64,000 nucleotides of DNA from Nageia nagi (GCA_050084985.1 JBITNC010000001.1:177134001-177198000), one strand, 5' to 3'; counted from the stretch's first letter, positions 49,044 through 59,960 are shown. Program-made: numbers and translations. Notes: generated by a model from the sequence alone, not told the origin.

Positions 49044-50297
49044 AAAGAATTGATAGATTTTTTAAAATTTGGAACTCTTCCTGCAAACCTTAATAAATCA
49101 TCACGATGAGCTTTTAAAATCAAAGCAACTAAATATTGTTTGATAGGGAATATCTTGCATCGATGAAATTTCAATGGTATTTTACTCAGATGTCTTGAAT
49201 GGAATGATATTAAAAAGGCTATATCCTTCGCCCATGATGGAACATGCAAAGGACATTTTAATGGTGTTGTGATTGTGAAATGATTAATACGAATGGGGTA
49301 TTATTGGCCAACTATGGAAAAGGATTGTTCTGAATATGTTAAAAAATGTTTTAAATATCAATAATACGCTCATTTATTTTCACAACCATCTCAAGAACTA
49401 CATCCTATACAATCACTTTAGCCATTCTCTAAATGGGTGTTAGATTTAATAGGACAAATTACACCTACATCTACTGGTGGACACAAGTTCATCATTACCA
49501 CAACTGAATATTTTACCAAATGGGTAGAGGCTATTCCCATGACTTCCACCACTGGTTCACGAATTGCTGAATTTATAGAAAATTATATTATATGTAGATA
49601 AATCATACTAAACCAATTAATTACGAATAATGGAAAAAATTTTAAAAATAAGGATATAAAACAAATATGTGATAAGTATAAGATTAAACAAAGTTTTTCC
49701 ACTCCATATTATCCACAAGGTAATGGACAGGCAGAGGCTACTAATAAAACTATTCGGAACATCTTAGCAAAAATAGTAAATGATTCTCATAGAGATTGGC
49801 ATATACAAATACCAAAAGCCTTATGGGCTTATCGTACCAGTGTACGCACTCCTATTGGAGCAACACCATTCTCTTTAGTATATGGAACAGAAGCCATCCT
49901 ACCCATAGAACTTGAGATACCATCCCTTAGAGTAAATCTAAGTGAGCAAAATTCTGACGAGGAAGCAAGATAGACTCATTTAGATCAGTTATTACTTTTA
50001 GGTGAAAAATGTATCAATACTTTAGAGCATATGTGTGTTTATTAGAAGAGGATAAAATGAGCTTTTGATAAAAGGGCTCTAATTCATGAGTTCAAAATAG
50101 GTGATTTGGTTTTAAAAGAAAATCAACAAACTTCACAAATAGAATGACAACTTAGAGATAAGTTTGCTCCAAATTGGTTAGGACCATATATTATTAAGAA
50201 AAAATTCGATAAAGGAACTTATCATTTATCAGACTTAGAAGGAAATGAAGAGCGTGAACCTATAAATATCATGCATCTTCAACCCTTCTATACATAA
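49044..50297 (+). pseudogene. Tat integrase, catalytic Asp changed
   Basis: Read in the gag-pol frame with about ten stops. Zinc-binding part: FAHDGTCKGHFNG and CSEYVKKCFKYQ (last Cys now Tyr). Catalytic core: WVLDLIGQI (first Asp, near 49443), ITNNGKNF (the usual T-D-N-G now N-N-G, near 49620) and PQGNGQAEATNK (Glu near 49735). C-terminal part: FAPNWLGPYIIKK and INIMHLQPFYT then TAA at 50295. It would insert element DNA with 5-bp duplications, as seen here. Confidence 0.9.
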
Positions 50298-50401
50298 AAA
50301 AAAAGTGTACATTAGTCTTCTTTTGTTTTATTTTATTGTTAAAATAATAAGTAAATAAAAGTATTAATATTTGTCAAGTGTTAATGATTAAAATAGAAAG
50401 G

Positions 50402-51537
50402 ATGAATCTGGCAAAGGAATCTGCTGAAGGTAGCATAATGCCACCATAAGTACGATTTCCACCACCAAGATATCTAGGTGATTTAGCATTAACATATTTA
50501 AAACATGGATTTGATTTTAATCTCTTAAATTATTTATGATTGACTATTGATGAACAATTTGAAAGAACATATCATATGTTTTGTGGTATAAATAATGTTT
50601 GGGAAGTCACTTTTTGTGGATACGAAGTAAGTATTATTTTAGATCCACAAATCTATTTCACCCATAGGGAAAGAATATCACAGGAAATAATAGCTTTCTG
50701 CCTACAATGGCCTTATGGAATACTAAGAATCATCATAAATTGCCAATTAACTGAGTATTCACTCCTTTTAGCTAGGCTGAAACACATTAAACAATTAACC
50801 AAAAGCCTAGAATGGATGGATGAACTTTTACATTATTTACCTCATCAAAAGGTAATTTATGATTTTTTAAATACTTTTATGGCTTTTCCTCCTAGAATGT
50901 TACAACAACAATATAGGCAAACTCATAGATTTTCTCGCATGCAAGTGCGACACATAATTTAGAAATGAAAGTTGGAGAAAAGGCAAGCTTGTCATATTGC
51001 TGAACTTACAACGATGAATCAAATAAGGGTTAGAAATGAGATTATCGAAAAACTATCAAAAGGACATAGAGTGTGGAATAATAGAAGTTATCTTCCAGGG
51101 TTCGAAAGCAGGTATGACAAAGATATCTTTATGAAAGTTATTCATAATGTTCCTACTCCTTTGTATTCAAATATCTTTTCCATGCCTCTTGAAATACAAC
51201 AAAAAATGGCCTTGACATTCTATGATGCATGTGAATCTTATGGTTGGGATGTCAAAATAAATGGATATCAAGTTATTGTTGTATCAACACATTTGAGTTA
51301 TGGTGTTATCCTAACTTAGAATATGATTTAATGATATATTTCTATCTTCTATGGCCTATAGAAAAGCCCAAAATAATAGTTGATTGTAATTACAACCTGA
51401 CTTTAAAACATTGAGAACAAATCATCTCTATCACTCAAACCGTAACATTCGAACACTTAGATTATTGTATTCCAGAAATCTATCATAATCAAGTGGTATT
51501 AGATTTTAGTTTTTTGTTTAGTTCAACACATTGTTAA
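50402..51537 (+). pseudogene. Extra sense ORF after pol, internally duplicated
   Basis: An ATG at 50402 opens a frame with three single stops (near 50447, 50537, 50960), shifted by one near 51300 and continuing to about 51537. The first half contains NNVWEVTFCGYEVSIILDP, then AFCLQWPYGILRIIINCQL and LPHQKVIYDF. The second contains CESYGWDVKINGYQVIVVS, then YFYLLWPIEKPKIIVDCNY and HNQVVLDF. The matching order suggests a duplicated ~120-residue domain. I do not recognise the family. Extra ORFs after pol are known from Tat-type elements. Confidence 0.65.
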
Positions 51538-52038
51538 TTTAATCTTGATGCAGTACAAACTCAATTTGAACGTGTCATGAATAGATTCCCTAGAAAAAAT
51601 AATAAAACCCTAAAAAATAAAAAACTATAAAATCCCAAAAAATTGAAAAATATAAAACACATAAAAATTATAAAATTATAAAATCTACCTAGATGGAAAC
51701 ATCTAGAGGTTACTTGGCAATTGGGTGCCCTGCCCTCGTATGATGTGAATATATGTTGCATGTCATTGTAAAAGTGATTATCCAGTAAACATGTAATGTG
51801 TGAAAAGGTCATTTTAGAATAATCTCCTTGTTATCACTACATTCACTTTGTCTTTTTTTTTATAAAGAAATGATATACCATAGATGATAGAAAAACATAA
51901 AGTTTGTGTTTGAAAAAAAATCTAAAAACTCCAAACACTTACGACATTAAAAAATTCTAAGAGAATTGAATGAAATCATTCTAAGAGATATTAAGAGTGA
52001 AAGTTATGCGTCTATCCTATTATTCACTTCATCTTGAA

Positions 52039-52116
52039 CCCAAGAATCATTTGATAGTTAAAAAAAAAAAAGAATATGAAAAAAAAAATTGCTACATTAT
52101 ATCAATGATTCTTGGG
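52039..52116. repeat. Near-perfect inverted repeat with A-rich loop
   Basis: CCCAAGAATCATTTGAT (52039-52055) pairs with ATCAATGATTCTTGGG (52101-52116) with one bulged base. The loop of about 45 nt is mostly A. Confidence 0.85.
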
Positions 52117-52129
52117 TGATTACAATATC

Positions 52130-52232
52130 CTCTACTAGGGCTATGGACGCCTAACTGGCAGTAGAGCAAGGTTGTAGTGATATCGAGGGGTTAATCCTCA
52201 TCAGGGCTATGGATGCCTGTATGGCAATGAGG
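52130..52232 (+). repeat. Two related hairpins, 66 bp apart
   Basis: Both contain AGGGCTATGGA (52137 and 52203). The first has outer stem CTCTACT/AGTAGAG (52130-52136, 52160-52166) and inner stem GCC/GGC with loop TAACT. The second has outer stem CCTCAT/ATGAGG (52196-52201, 52227-52232) and inner stem TGCC/GGCA with loop TGTAT. The outer stems differ in sequence yet both pair. Confidence 0.75.
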
Positions 52233-52604
52233 CATACCTTACAAGTGGTGATATGTCCATTTTGGTTAGCGACCTTCTTTCCTATGGACCTCTATACGTT
52301 TCATATGGATATACTAGCTCATTAATGTCTCTAGGATATTTCATCTCAAATGATTTAAGAAGGGAAATGAATCTCACTACACACACTGGAGTTTATAGGT
52401 TTGTTATCAACATATAACAATATTGTTTGATATCATCTTAGGTTATTAAATCTTGAGATAAAGAAAGATAAGGTAGATGTTATCATAACTTGGTTATTAA
52501 TCCAAAATTACCTAATCTTTTGTCATGGTTTGTAATTTGTTTGTGCTTAGAGTCATTTGTATCATTTTGTTGAACCCATTCCTTTTGAAAATATCATTAC
52601 CATT

Positions 52605-52868
52605 GAACATTATTAAAATTTATTTTCTTTGGAAAGGATAAGAATGATTATTTATTGTTCCCCTGACCAAGATAAAGTTAATGTTCATATGCATCCATAA
52701 GTCACTAGTGTGTCATGTCAAGCCATTTTTTACTATTATCTATTACCTTTGAACATTATTAAAATTGCTTTTCTTTGGAAAGGATAAGAATAATTATTTA
52801 TTGTTCCCCTAACCAAGATAAAGTTAATGTTCATGTACATCCATAAGTCACTAGTTTGTCATGTCAAG
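52605..52868 (+). repeat. 146-bp tandem duplication
   Basis: GAACATTATTAAAATT at 52605 recurs at 52751, and the following ~115 bp (including TTTGGAAAGGATAAGAAT and CATAAGTCACTAGT) are repeated with few changes. Confidence 0.9.
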
Positions 52869-55438
52869 AAGTTTATTGTAAAATTGCCAAGTACGGAAGA
52901 TGATGCATCTAATTCTGCAAAAATATAATAAAAATATGTCCTTAAATAACTTAACTTATTAAAACTATAAATTGGATTTATTGTTTATAGCAACTACAAT
53001 TGTACTTATTATTAACTTAGTTTTGAGATTAGTAACATCATCAAACTAATTTGTTGATATATGTTATATATTTCATCATTATACACCATACATTCCACAA
53101 TTATATCTATACATCATACATTTTGAAAATTACATCTATCATTAACATCTATTCATCATCAAGTAATTAAAAGATAATTATGATCTACATAACATCACAT
53201 CATACCTATTTTATCATAAATCTATGTATAAAATGAAAGCTCATGCATCAAGAATCATACAAGTACCATAAATATCAAAGATCTATCTATCTATATATAC
53301 ATCATAACAGTCCATCAAAAGGTCATCATAACATCATGAATCATACAATAAAACTGCAAGGGTCCAATAACCTCATAAGCATATAAAAGTAACATCATGA
53401 AAAAGGGTATCCTCAAGGACTACCCCAACCACTACCAGGTCTGCTAGGACTACTCGATCACCTCCACCATCTACTAGTCTCTCTGGTACCTTGACCTGGA
53501 GGAGTAGTTCCTACGGATCCTATAGGACTACTTGGATGTTGAGCTCCTCATAACTTGGATGAACCAACAATGCCTAAGGGAGATGCCTAGGGTGTACCAC
53601 TCATGCTAGGAAAACTTCGTGACCTCTGAGTCCTACTTGGAGATCCAACTGTGCCCTGTGCACTACTACCTGTCTGATATGCTAAGATATCTATGGGTAT
53701 ATAACTATCTAGAGGTATAGGATAGTGAGCCCCTAGAGTAAAAGTTGGAACACCTATCAGCCATGTCTGTACTATACCGCTATAAAAATCTCACTACTGA
53801 CAAATGCCATGATTGAAAACTGAAGGACCACCTCTGGAAGTAGATGCTGCTCCCAACTGATGAGCCTGAGCTCCCTGTAAAGAGGAATGAGCCTCATCTC
53901 TCTCCTATCTGTACCTATCTTGCTCAGCCCTGTACCTATACATACATGAGTGGGCCTATGCCAACTGGTGTCTCAACTCATAAATATCTCCTAACAAAGT
54001 ATCAATGCTAGGAACCTGTGTAGCAGGAGCCTCCTTAATTCCATGCGCAACCTCTAGGGCATCTCCCTCCTCACCTACACCTATAGCCTCCTCCTTAGGA
54101 GCTAACTCCTTAGGAGCATCTACCATGACCTCCTCATCGATAGCCTCCTCTCCCATAGCCTCTGCTCCTGTAGGCTCCTCACCTACCTCTCCCCCTCCTG
54201 CTGTTGCACCCAACTCCTCAACAACATCGATGCATTGATAAACATGTCGACCCTCCAATCCACCCTCTAGGCCATCATCTCCCTCCTCCCACTAGGCCTT
54301 GAATGCCTCAGACACCCCTATGTCATCCTCCTCGGTATCATCCTCTAATGATCCCTCCTCCTGAGTAGGATCCAGCTCTATGTAAACCAATGGTTGTACA
54401 CCATCTACTGAAATAGTGCCCTCACACTGATATGGCACTGATGGGGCAGGCACATCTTAAACTAGGCTGAACTGATGGTGCACCCTCTCAAAATGAAAAT
54501 ACTCCAAAAAATTGGCTCGATGACCACTCAAAACATGTGGCTATTGAATACCAGTAAGCTCAGTTGTGAGATCTCTCCAGATAGGATACAAACGGTAAGG
54601 TCTAAATCTCACTTGATCTGGAATCAAGTGACTAAGCATGTGGCGATAATAGCTCACATCTTGATAAACTCCATCTAATGGGTGAATATAAAAATCATCT
54701 CACCATCAGACTATGCTAGCCTCATAATCTAAGTGAATACCAAACCCTAGCATCAGCAACCCTGGAGGATGAGCCACAGCTATATGCTCATAAGCCCATG
54801 CCTGCAAGGTGATAGTAACTAATAAAGAGGCCCTATGCCCCTAAAAATAAAAGAATAGCTCCCTATAAATTTGAGCTAATAATGTGGGTGCCCAAGCATA
54901 CATTGTACCATGTTGCATCATATCCATAATAATGGGCAATAATGACCATGAAAACCTCCCACTGCCAGTATTAGGGAGAGCATAACACTGTACTAAACCC
55001 ATCAAGTAGGAAAAATAGATCGTCCCTTGCTGATCCTCCATCCAATACTGGTAATATCAAATACCACCTGAAATAATCTCAAAAACAATAGTATCAACCT
55101 GAGCAGCCCCATACAAATAAGAAATAGTGGGTAAAGCTCCTATTTTATCCACCATAGGCCAAATCCTCTGTCCATGAATGGGGAGTCTATATAATCTATG
55201 TATATCCTCCATTATGATAGTCATCTCCCCTGTCAAAAGATGAAAAGTACATGTCACTGCATCCCATCTATCTAACAATGCAACCAATAAAGGATACTCC
55301 CAATGAATGCAACCCATTTGTGGACCCACTCCAAAACCAATGGACTTGAAAAAAGGTATGATCGGCTAGACCTAGAAGACCTCTACCCTCCTGTAGAGTT
55401 GAGGGATATCTACCCCAAGGCTTAAAGACATCTTGAAC

Positions 55439-55761
55439 CTGTGTAATAATAAAAAGTTTAGCTCAAAAAAAATGGCATTTCATACTAAAACATCAATGTT
55501 TCTAATAGGTAAGACTCAGTCACCGACATTCGCATTCCAAACACCGATGACTCTATCATCCGTTCAGCCTAGGTCGATGACCAAGGCCGAATTATAAAAA
55601 ATTTCACAAAAAATAAATAAAAGCAGGATTTACAAAATTTATTCGATAAAAATAATCAAAATAATTTTTAAATGTCATTCACAGTTTCAATTTTGAAATT
55701 AAATGGTTAAATTACAAATTATAAACAAAAAATAGAAAATAAATTTATTTCAAAACCCTAC
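55439..55761 (-). other. Intron of the antisense PMD gene
   Basis: 323 bp with GT..AG ends, a pyrimidine-leaning 3' end and no shift of frame across it. An intron can survive in the antisense orientation because the genomic (sense) RNA does not carry its splice sites. It also contains part of the 20-21-bp motif family at 55521-55590. Confidence 0.75.
55521..55590 (+). repeat. 20-21-bp motif units inside the antisense intron
   Basis: Units starting CACCGACATTC (55521) and CACCGATGACT (55542, 21 bp later), with a further TCGATGACC near 55574. Same family as the other arrays of this element. Confidence 0.75.
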
Positions 55762-55812
55762 CTCTTCCTGGATAGGTCGAGAATGTCCAGAGGAGCGTCT
55801 ACGTGGAGGCAT

Positions 55813-56527
55813 GGTGATTGTAATGAATATCAACAGTTGGAAATCAATGAGATCACAATAGAAACTAGTTTTGGTTGATAATGAAAGTGACAGCTAAAAA
55901 GAAATGAATAAGAAAAAGTTAAAACTTTTTCTTTTTGAAACACCCGACGACTTGAAGACGGACACTGACGACTGTAACTAAACACCGACGACTTGAAGAT
56001 GGATGTCGATGACTGCCTCTAAATGCCAGTGATTGGAAGTAAAATGCTATGTTTGGGAATAGCCATGAGAATATTAAAAATTTCTCAAAATAACCTTGAA
56101 TTGGTCAAGAAAATCAAAATAAGATAAAATGTGATGTATCATTGTTACAAGAGATCATCTTGAAACCCCGTTGTCAGGATAAAGGACAACACCATCAAAC
56201 TCATATACTAAAGAGGACTTATATGGTACATGTGCACTTAGACAGGCAAAATGACATAATAGAAATGTCATGCAACTATCACACATGCTCAACACATTAT
56301 CATATCAAAAATAGTCACTTCTAAAGTATATTCAAATTTGTTTTCAAAACTACATCAAATGTAAAATGAAAACACATTTTATCATAATTTGATAAATCAA
56401 ACTTTTGATTCATCTAAGAAATTGAGTCAAAACTTATATAATAAAAAAGCAACAAAAAATAATTAAGTGATAAAGCTTCTCATTCTATATTTTTGAAATC
56501 ATCAACTGCATTTTCAATTGATAATTC
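55813..56527. other. Region upstream of the antisense gene, before the 3' LTR
   Basis: It contains the motif array at 55941-56050. The remainder (56051-56527) shows no coding sequence I can support; a plus-strand open frame at 56142-56324 has no recognisable domain. This is the likely promoter region of the antisense PMD gene. Confidence 0.55.
55941..56050 (+). repeat. 20-21-bp motif array upstream of the antisense gene
   Basis: About five or six units with starts CACCCGACGACT, CACTGACGACT, CACCGACGACT, TGTCGATGACT, TGCCAGTGATT and ATGCTATG, spaced 20-22 bp. This is the best preserved array, retaining several CG dinucleotides. It lies about 130-240 bp upstream of the antisense start codon. 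Confidence 0.85.
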
Positions 56528-56541
56528 AAAAAGGGGCAAAA
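56528..56541 (+). other. Polypurine tract of the Tat element
   Basis: AAAAAGGGGCAAAA ends right before the 3' LTR start; one C interrupts the purines. Confidence 0.85.
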
Positions 56542-57389
56542 TGTAGACACCTAAAAATGTCCCTTTTTACCTAGTAAAAATTGAAATAATCATAACTCTT
56601 CGCAACAATATAAAATAGGTTTAAAAAACCATATTATTGGATAGATCCCATCGAGTACATGCAAAATGGGTGGTCACATGACTCTTTTTAGGTCAAATTG
56701 GCTATTTGGCGATCATTTTAATATTATCACAAAATTGAAAACCAGTCACCAATGACCCAAGACGGTCATCGACATTTTGAGATGATCACCGACATTCACC
56801 TAGTAATCGTTGATGACTTTGTAACAGCCAAACAAGAAACCAAAATAGCAAGAGAAAGTTGAAATGTTTCATTTTTCCAAGATGATGTGATAGAGGGGTC
56901 AGTTACGACCTATGATGGCTTTTCACTTCCCCTTACCAGCCTTGGAACATCTCACCCAAAATCTATAAATACAAGTTAATACAAAGCAAAAAAGAGAGAA
57001 TCTTGACCCATTTTTGAAGTAGGGTAATGTTGTCAAAATCTTGTGAGCTCATACCTTTTATTATTTTATGCTAGTTTCAATTCAATACATGTCATACATA
57101 GATGCTTTGATGTTATTGTCTTTTGCATGTGTGTAGGATTTACAGGTTGTCCATATCAAGGAGAGAAGCAAGCAAATCAAAAAATAATGAAGATCTAATA
57201 CCTTCATTTTGGCAAATGGCATTTGTAAAAGTCCCTTCCAAGCGCAAATTGTAGTTTGAGTTGAAAATCAATATCAATTTATAATTATAGCATTTCTATC
57301 TATTTTACATAATTTGAGGTTTAGTGAAGATCTAAGAATAATTTGTATTTCATGTTATTCTACATTCCAGCTTTATTTTCACTGCAACA
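56542..57389 (+). repeat. 3' LTR of the Tat element
   Basis: 848 bp, the same length as the 5' LTR, from TGTAGACACC to CTGCAACA, with a TATA box at 56964-56971. AAGGT follows directly. Confidence 0.95.
56747..56828 (+). repeat. 20-21-bp motif array in the 3' LTR
   Basis: Units of 20, 20, 21 and 21 bp starting CACCAATGACC, CATCGACATTT, CACCGACATTC and CGTTGATGACT. Spacing is identical to the 5' LTR array, but about 15 bases differ between the two. Confidence 0.8.
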
Positions 57390-58300
57390 AAGGTGAACTA
57401 AATTCATCTTGGCCATAGAGGAAAAGGTCTCAAAGTAGTCAATCCCTTCAACCTATGAGAAATCCTTAGCAACAAGATGAGATTTATACTTGTTAATAGA
57501 ACCATTTGCTACATACTTGGTTTAGTACACCCATTACTATTGATCCAAATTCCTCCCATGTGGAAGAGGAATAATCTTCAAAGTATTATTCTTCAACAGG
57601 GAAGAATACTTAGCCACCATGGCATCATCCCACTCTAGTATACCATGAGCCTCTGAAAATGTTTATAGATAACCTAAATGTGCTTGATCAACTAGACTAG
57701 AACTAGTGGAATGGCATAAGGAAGAAGGGATATATTTTATGAAAGGTGTTGTATCTTCAAGTGTAGATCAAGTCCATTTTGGCATGTGACTACTAGCAAT
57801 GGAAGAAGATGCAACATCATCAGGAGGTCTAGCAGTAACTATAGCTATTAGAGATGTAGGAAGATCAATAGCTATAGTAGGAGTAGCAACCTCAATAATT
57901 TCCTCCTGAAATATATCATAATATATTTCATAGGAGTTAGGTAACATCAAGGAAGGATATGAAGAGGGGTGATCAAGAAGGCACTCATCAAATTGAAAAT
58001 GAGTGTGGAAAAAGAGATCATGGATGTCAAGATCAATAAGTCAATATGCCTTCATATCCTCACTATAGCTAACAAATATGAGAGGCTTAATCTTCTTATT
58101 CAAGGCTTTATGTTTAGTATTTATAATGTAATCCCAACCATGAATACCAAATACATTGAAGAGTGATGCATCTAGCTTGGTTACACTCCAAGATTCTTTA
58201 GGAGTCATATGATCAAGTTACTAATGAGGAGTATGATTATGGATGTAGTTCATATAATTGATTATCTCAATGCAAAAAATAGGAGGCAAGTATTTGGAAT
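57390..58300 (-). pseudogene. Copia-1 integrase C-terminus, linker and RT N-terminus
   Basis: The minus strand shows a Ser/Thr/Pro-rich linker (57768-57950 region, TARPPDDVASSSIASS). RT begins near 57650 (KNNTLKIIPLPHGRNL) and continues to YKSHLVAKDFS and VEGIDYFETFSSMAKMN right at the Tat junction. RT resumes at 39606. Stops interrupt all parts. Confidence 0.8.
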
Positions 58301-58870
58301 ACATCATACAATTGGTCATCTCCTTTATTATTATGTTATTTCCTTTTGCAACTCCATTCTACTTTGGAGTGTGAGGGATAGAATGCTAATGAGTTATTCT
58401 ATGCTTCTCAAGGAACTCTAAAAACTTTATACTAAAGTACTCCCTCCCATTATCTATGCAAAGCTTCTTAATGCAACTAGAAGATCGATTCTCAACCAAA
58501 GCCTTAAAGAATTTGAAGTGAGTAAAGAAATCACTCTTGTACTTGAAAAAATACACCCAAGTATATTTATAGAAATCATTAATAAAATTCAATGCATACC
58601 AAGCTCCTATCAAGGATGGGTGCAAAAAAATCATCAAGTCACTATGTACCAACTCCAAAAGAGAAGATGCATGATGAGATTTACCTTTTGGAAAAGTATC
58701 TTTATGTTTCTTAGCAAGGGCACAATAAGGTAAAATACCATTAGAATAAGATACCTTAGGAAAGCCAATGACCATGTCATGAGAATGCAAATATTGCAAA
58801 TACTAATAATTGAGGTCCCCAAACCTCTCATCCCAAAGTATACTCATAGAATCTACATGAGAAACCAATT
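58301..58870 (-). pseudogene. Copia-1 integrase core
   Basis: The open stretch 58386-58799 on the minus strand carries CALAKKHKDTFPKGKSHHAS (zinc-binding and linker region), LLELVHSDL (first catalytic Asp), FINDFYKYTWVYFFKYKSD and CIDNGREYFS (second Asp). The upstream WDERFGDLNY-type pre-integrase motif lies near 58830. The remaining core, including the Glu region, is broken beyond 58386. The family inserts element DNA into the genome. Confidence 0.85.
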
Positions 58871-59189
58871 TAGTACTTGAAGCATTATCATAAAATCCCT
58901 CAAATTGATATAATATCATGGAATAAACAACAACATATTATGCAAGAAGTGACTATGGCTTCAACAAACTATGAATCTCAAAATGCAAAAGTGTGAGCAA
59001 AATAGTCCTTCCACCACTAGTATTATGAATCTCATACATAGAAATAAGGTTAGTAGAGATATCAAGAACCAAAAGCACATCGAGTATGCAATCACATTCA
59101 ATAGGAATGTCCCCTTTTCCCTTCATAGAAATGTGAGAGGAATCAGCAACCTCAATACTAGAAGTAGAAGTAGGTCAAAGAGATGGAAA

Positions 59190-59270
59190 AGACTCCCTAG
59201 ATGGATTCATGTGATGAGAGGCACATAAATCCATAACCCAACTCTCTGAAACTAAATTTCCCTTCCCAAG
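59190..59270 (-). pseudogene. Copia-1 protease active-site remnant
   Basis: The minus strand reads SESWVMDLCASHHM, where plant copia proteases normally have D-S-G-A at the active site. The Asp is kept but the following residues are changed, so activity would be lost. Confidence 0.7.
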
Positions 59271-59960
59271 AACATTTAAATCCTTGCTTGATACATGTGA
59301 AGTTTCAAAAATTTTCTTATTTTTATCATATTTCATCTTTTTGTAACATTTTTTAGTGACATGACCAAGCTTCCCACAGTAAGAACAAGTAGGCTTCTCT
59401 TTCTCTTGAGTGGATTTAGAATCATGAATTTTCTTAGATGCTATTAATGCCTTGGATGAATATAAAGATACCTCAAGAGTTGAAATGTTAGTCTTTTCAC
59501 TTGTAATACATTCATAAAATTATTCTAACTTAGGAATTGTAAATTTATCACCCATAGAATCCATTTTAGAGAGGAATGTAAAATAAAATATATGGAATGG
59601 GCCCTTAAATTTTTTCCACTACCCAACAATTGTGTTTACAAATCCTTAAATTTAGTGAGATAACCAACCATGGTAGGATAGTCATCAAGAGATAATGTAG
59701 TAAGTTGAACGTCAATTTGCATGGCATTCATTATGTCAACTTTACCAAACAAATATGCTATTTTATCACATACATCATGTGGTATGGTTATATTATCAAT
59801 ATGAAACCATAATCTCTCACTAACATTTGATTTTATTAGCCTAAATGGCTCACTAGTTACCTTTCTGAATGACCAAGATTCATAGTATGATTTGAATGTG
59901 ATTTTTTGCTCCTTAATGAGTGCGTTTAGTCTTCTTTATGCTAAGACTACCAACATATTT
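59271..59960 (-). pseudogene. Copia-1 gag
   Basis: The minus strand from about 59900 gives a UBN2-type gag trace (LWFHIDNITIPHDVCDKIAY, YLTKFKDL near 59640). A zinc knuckle CSYCGKLGHVTKKC (CX2CX4HX4C) follows near 59370. Two shifts and several stops lie between. A shorter open frame at 59965-60168 lies just upstream and has no recognised domain. Confidence 0.75.

Larger units (their letters stand above)
51538..53400. other. Non-coding spacer of the Tat element with hairpins and repeats
   Basis: No coding sequence. It contains a long inverted repeat (52039-52116), a pair of related hairpins (52130-52232), a 146-bp tandem duplication (52605-52868) and an AT-rich part (52900-53400). It separates the convergent sense ORF and antisense PMD gene, so transcription ends of both may lie here. 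Confidence 0.65.
53400..55812 (-). pseudogene. Antisense plant mobile domain (PMD) gene with an intron
   Basis: Exon 1 is 55812-55762 on the minus strand (MPPRRRSSGHSRPIQEE). The intron is 55439-55761 (GTAGGG donor, TTATTACACAG acceptor, phase 0). Exon 2 starts at 55438 (VQDVFKPWGRYPS). One extra T near 55350 shifts the frame. From 55329 to about 53850 everything stays in one frame with about ten stops. The PMD core is clear: LLDRWDAVTCTFHLLTGEMT, MEDIHRLYRLPIHGQ, then LPNTGSGRFSWSLLPIIMD, YAWAPTLLAQIYRELF and RPYRLYPIWRDLT. An acidic linker (54380-54000), a coiled coil (YRYRAEQDRYR) and a Ser/Gly/Pro tail follow. Host relatives (MAIN/MAIL1) act in genome maintenance and silencing. Confidence 0.85.
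39607..57389 (+). mobile_element. 17.8-kb Ty3/gypsy Tat-type element, TSD AAGGT
   Basis: Two 848-bp LTRs (39607-40454, 56542-57389) are flanked by exact AAGGT on both sides (39602-39606, 57390-57394). Order: LTR, primer site, long leader, gag, protease, RT, RNase H, second RNase H, integrase, extra sense ORF, structured spacer, antisense PMD gene, polypurine tract, LTR. The second RNase H and the very long region after pol are features of the Tat/Ogre lineage. The LTRs differ at roughly 45 positions by hand count (about 5%), so the insertion is old. All genes carry stops. Confidence 0.95.

Noticed and set aside
52185-52235. Possible hammerhead ribozyme on the minus strand (CTGATGAGG core)
   Set aside because: The conserved GAAA box and stem II are missing at the expected distance; the match is part of the hairpin stem.
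54005-54238. Plus-strand Ser/Ala/Pro-rich open frame
   Set aside because: It is the opposite strand of the Glu/Ala-rich linker of the antisense PMD gene, with no domain of its own.
56142-56324. Small plus-strand gene before the Tat polypurine tract
   Set aside because: 60 codons without a domain and with no continuation in neighbouring frames.
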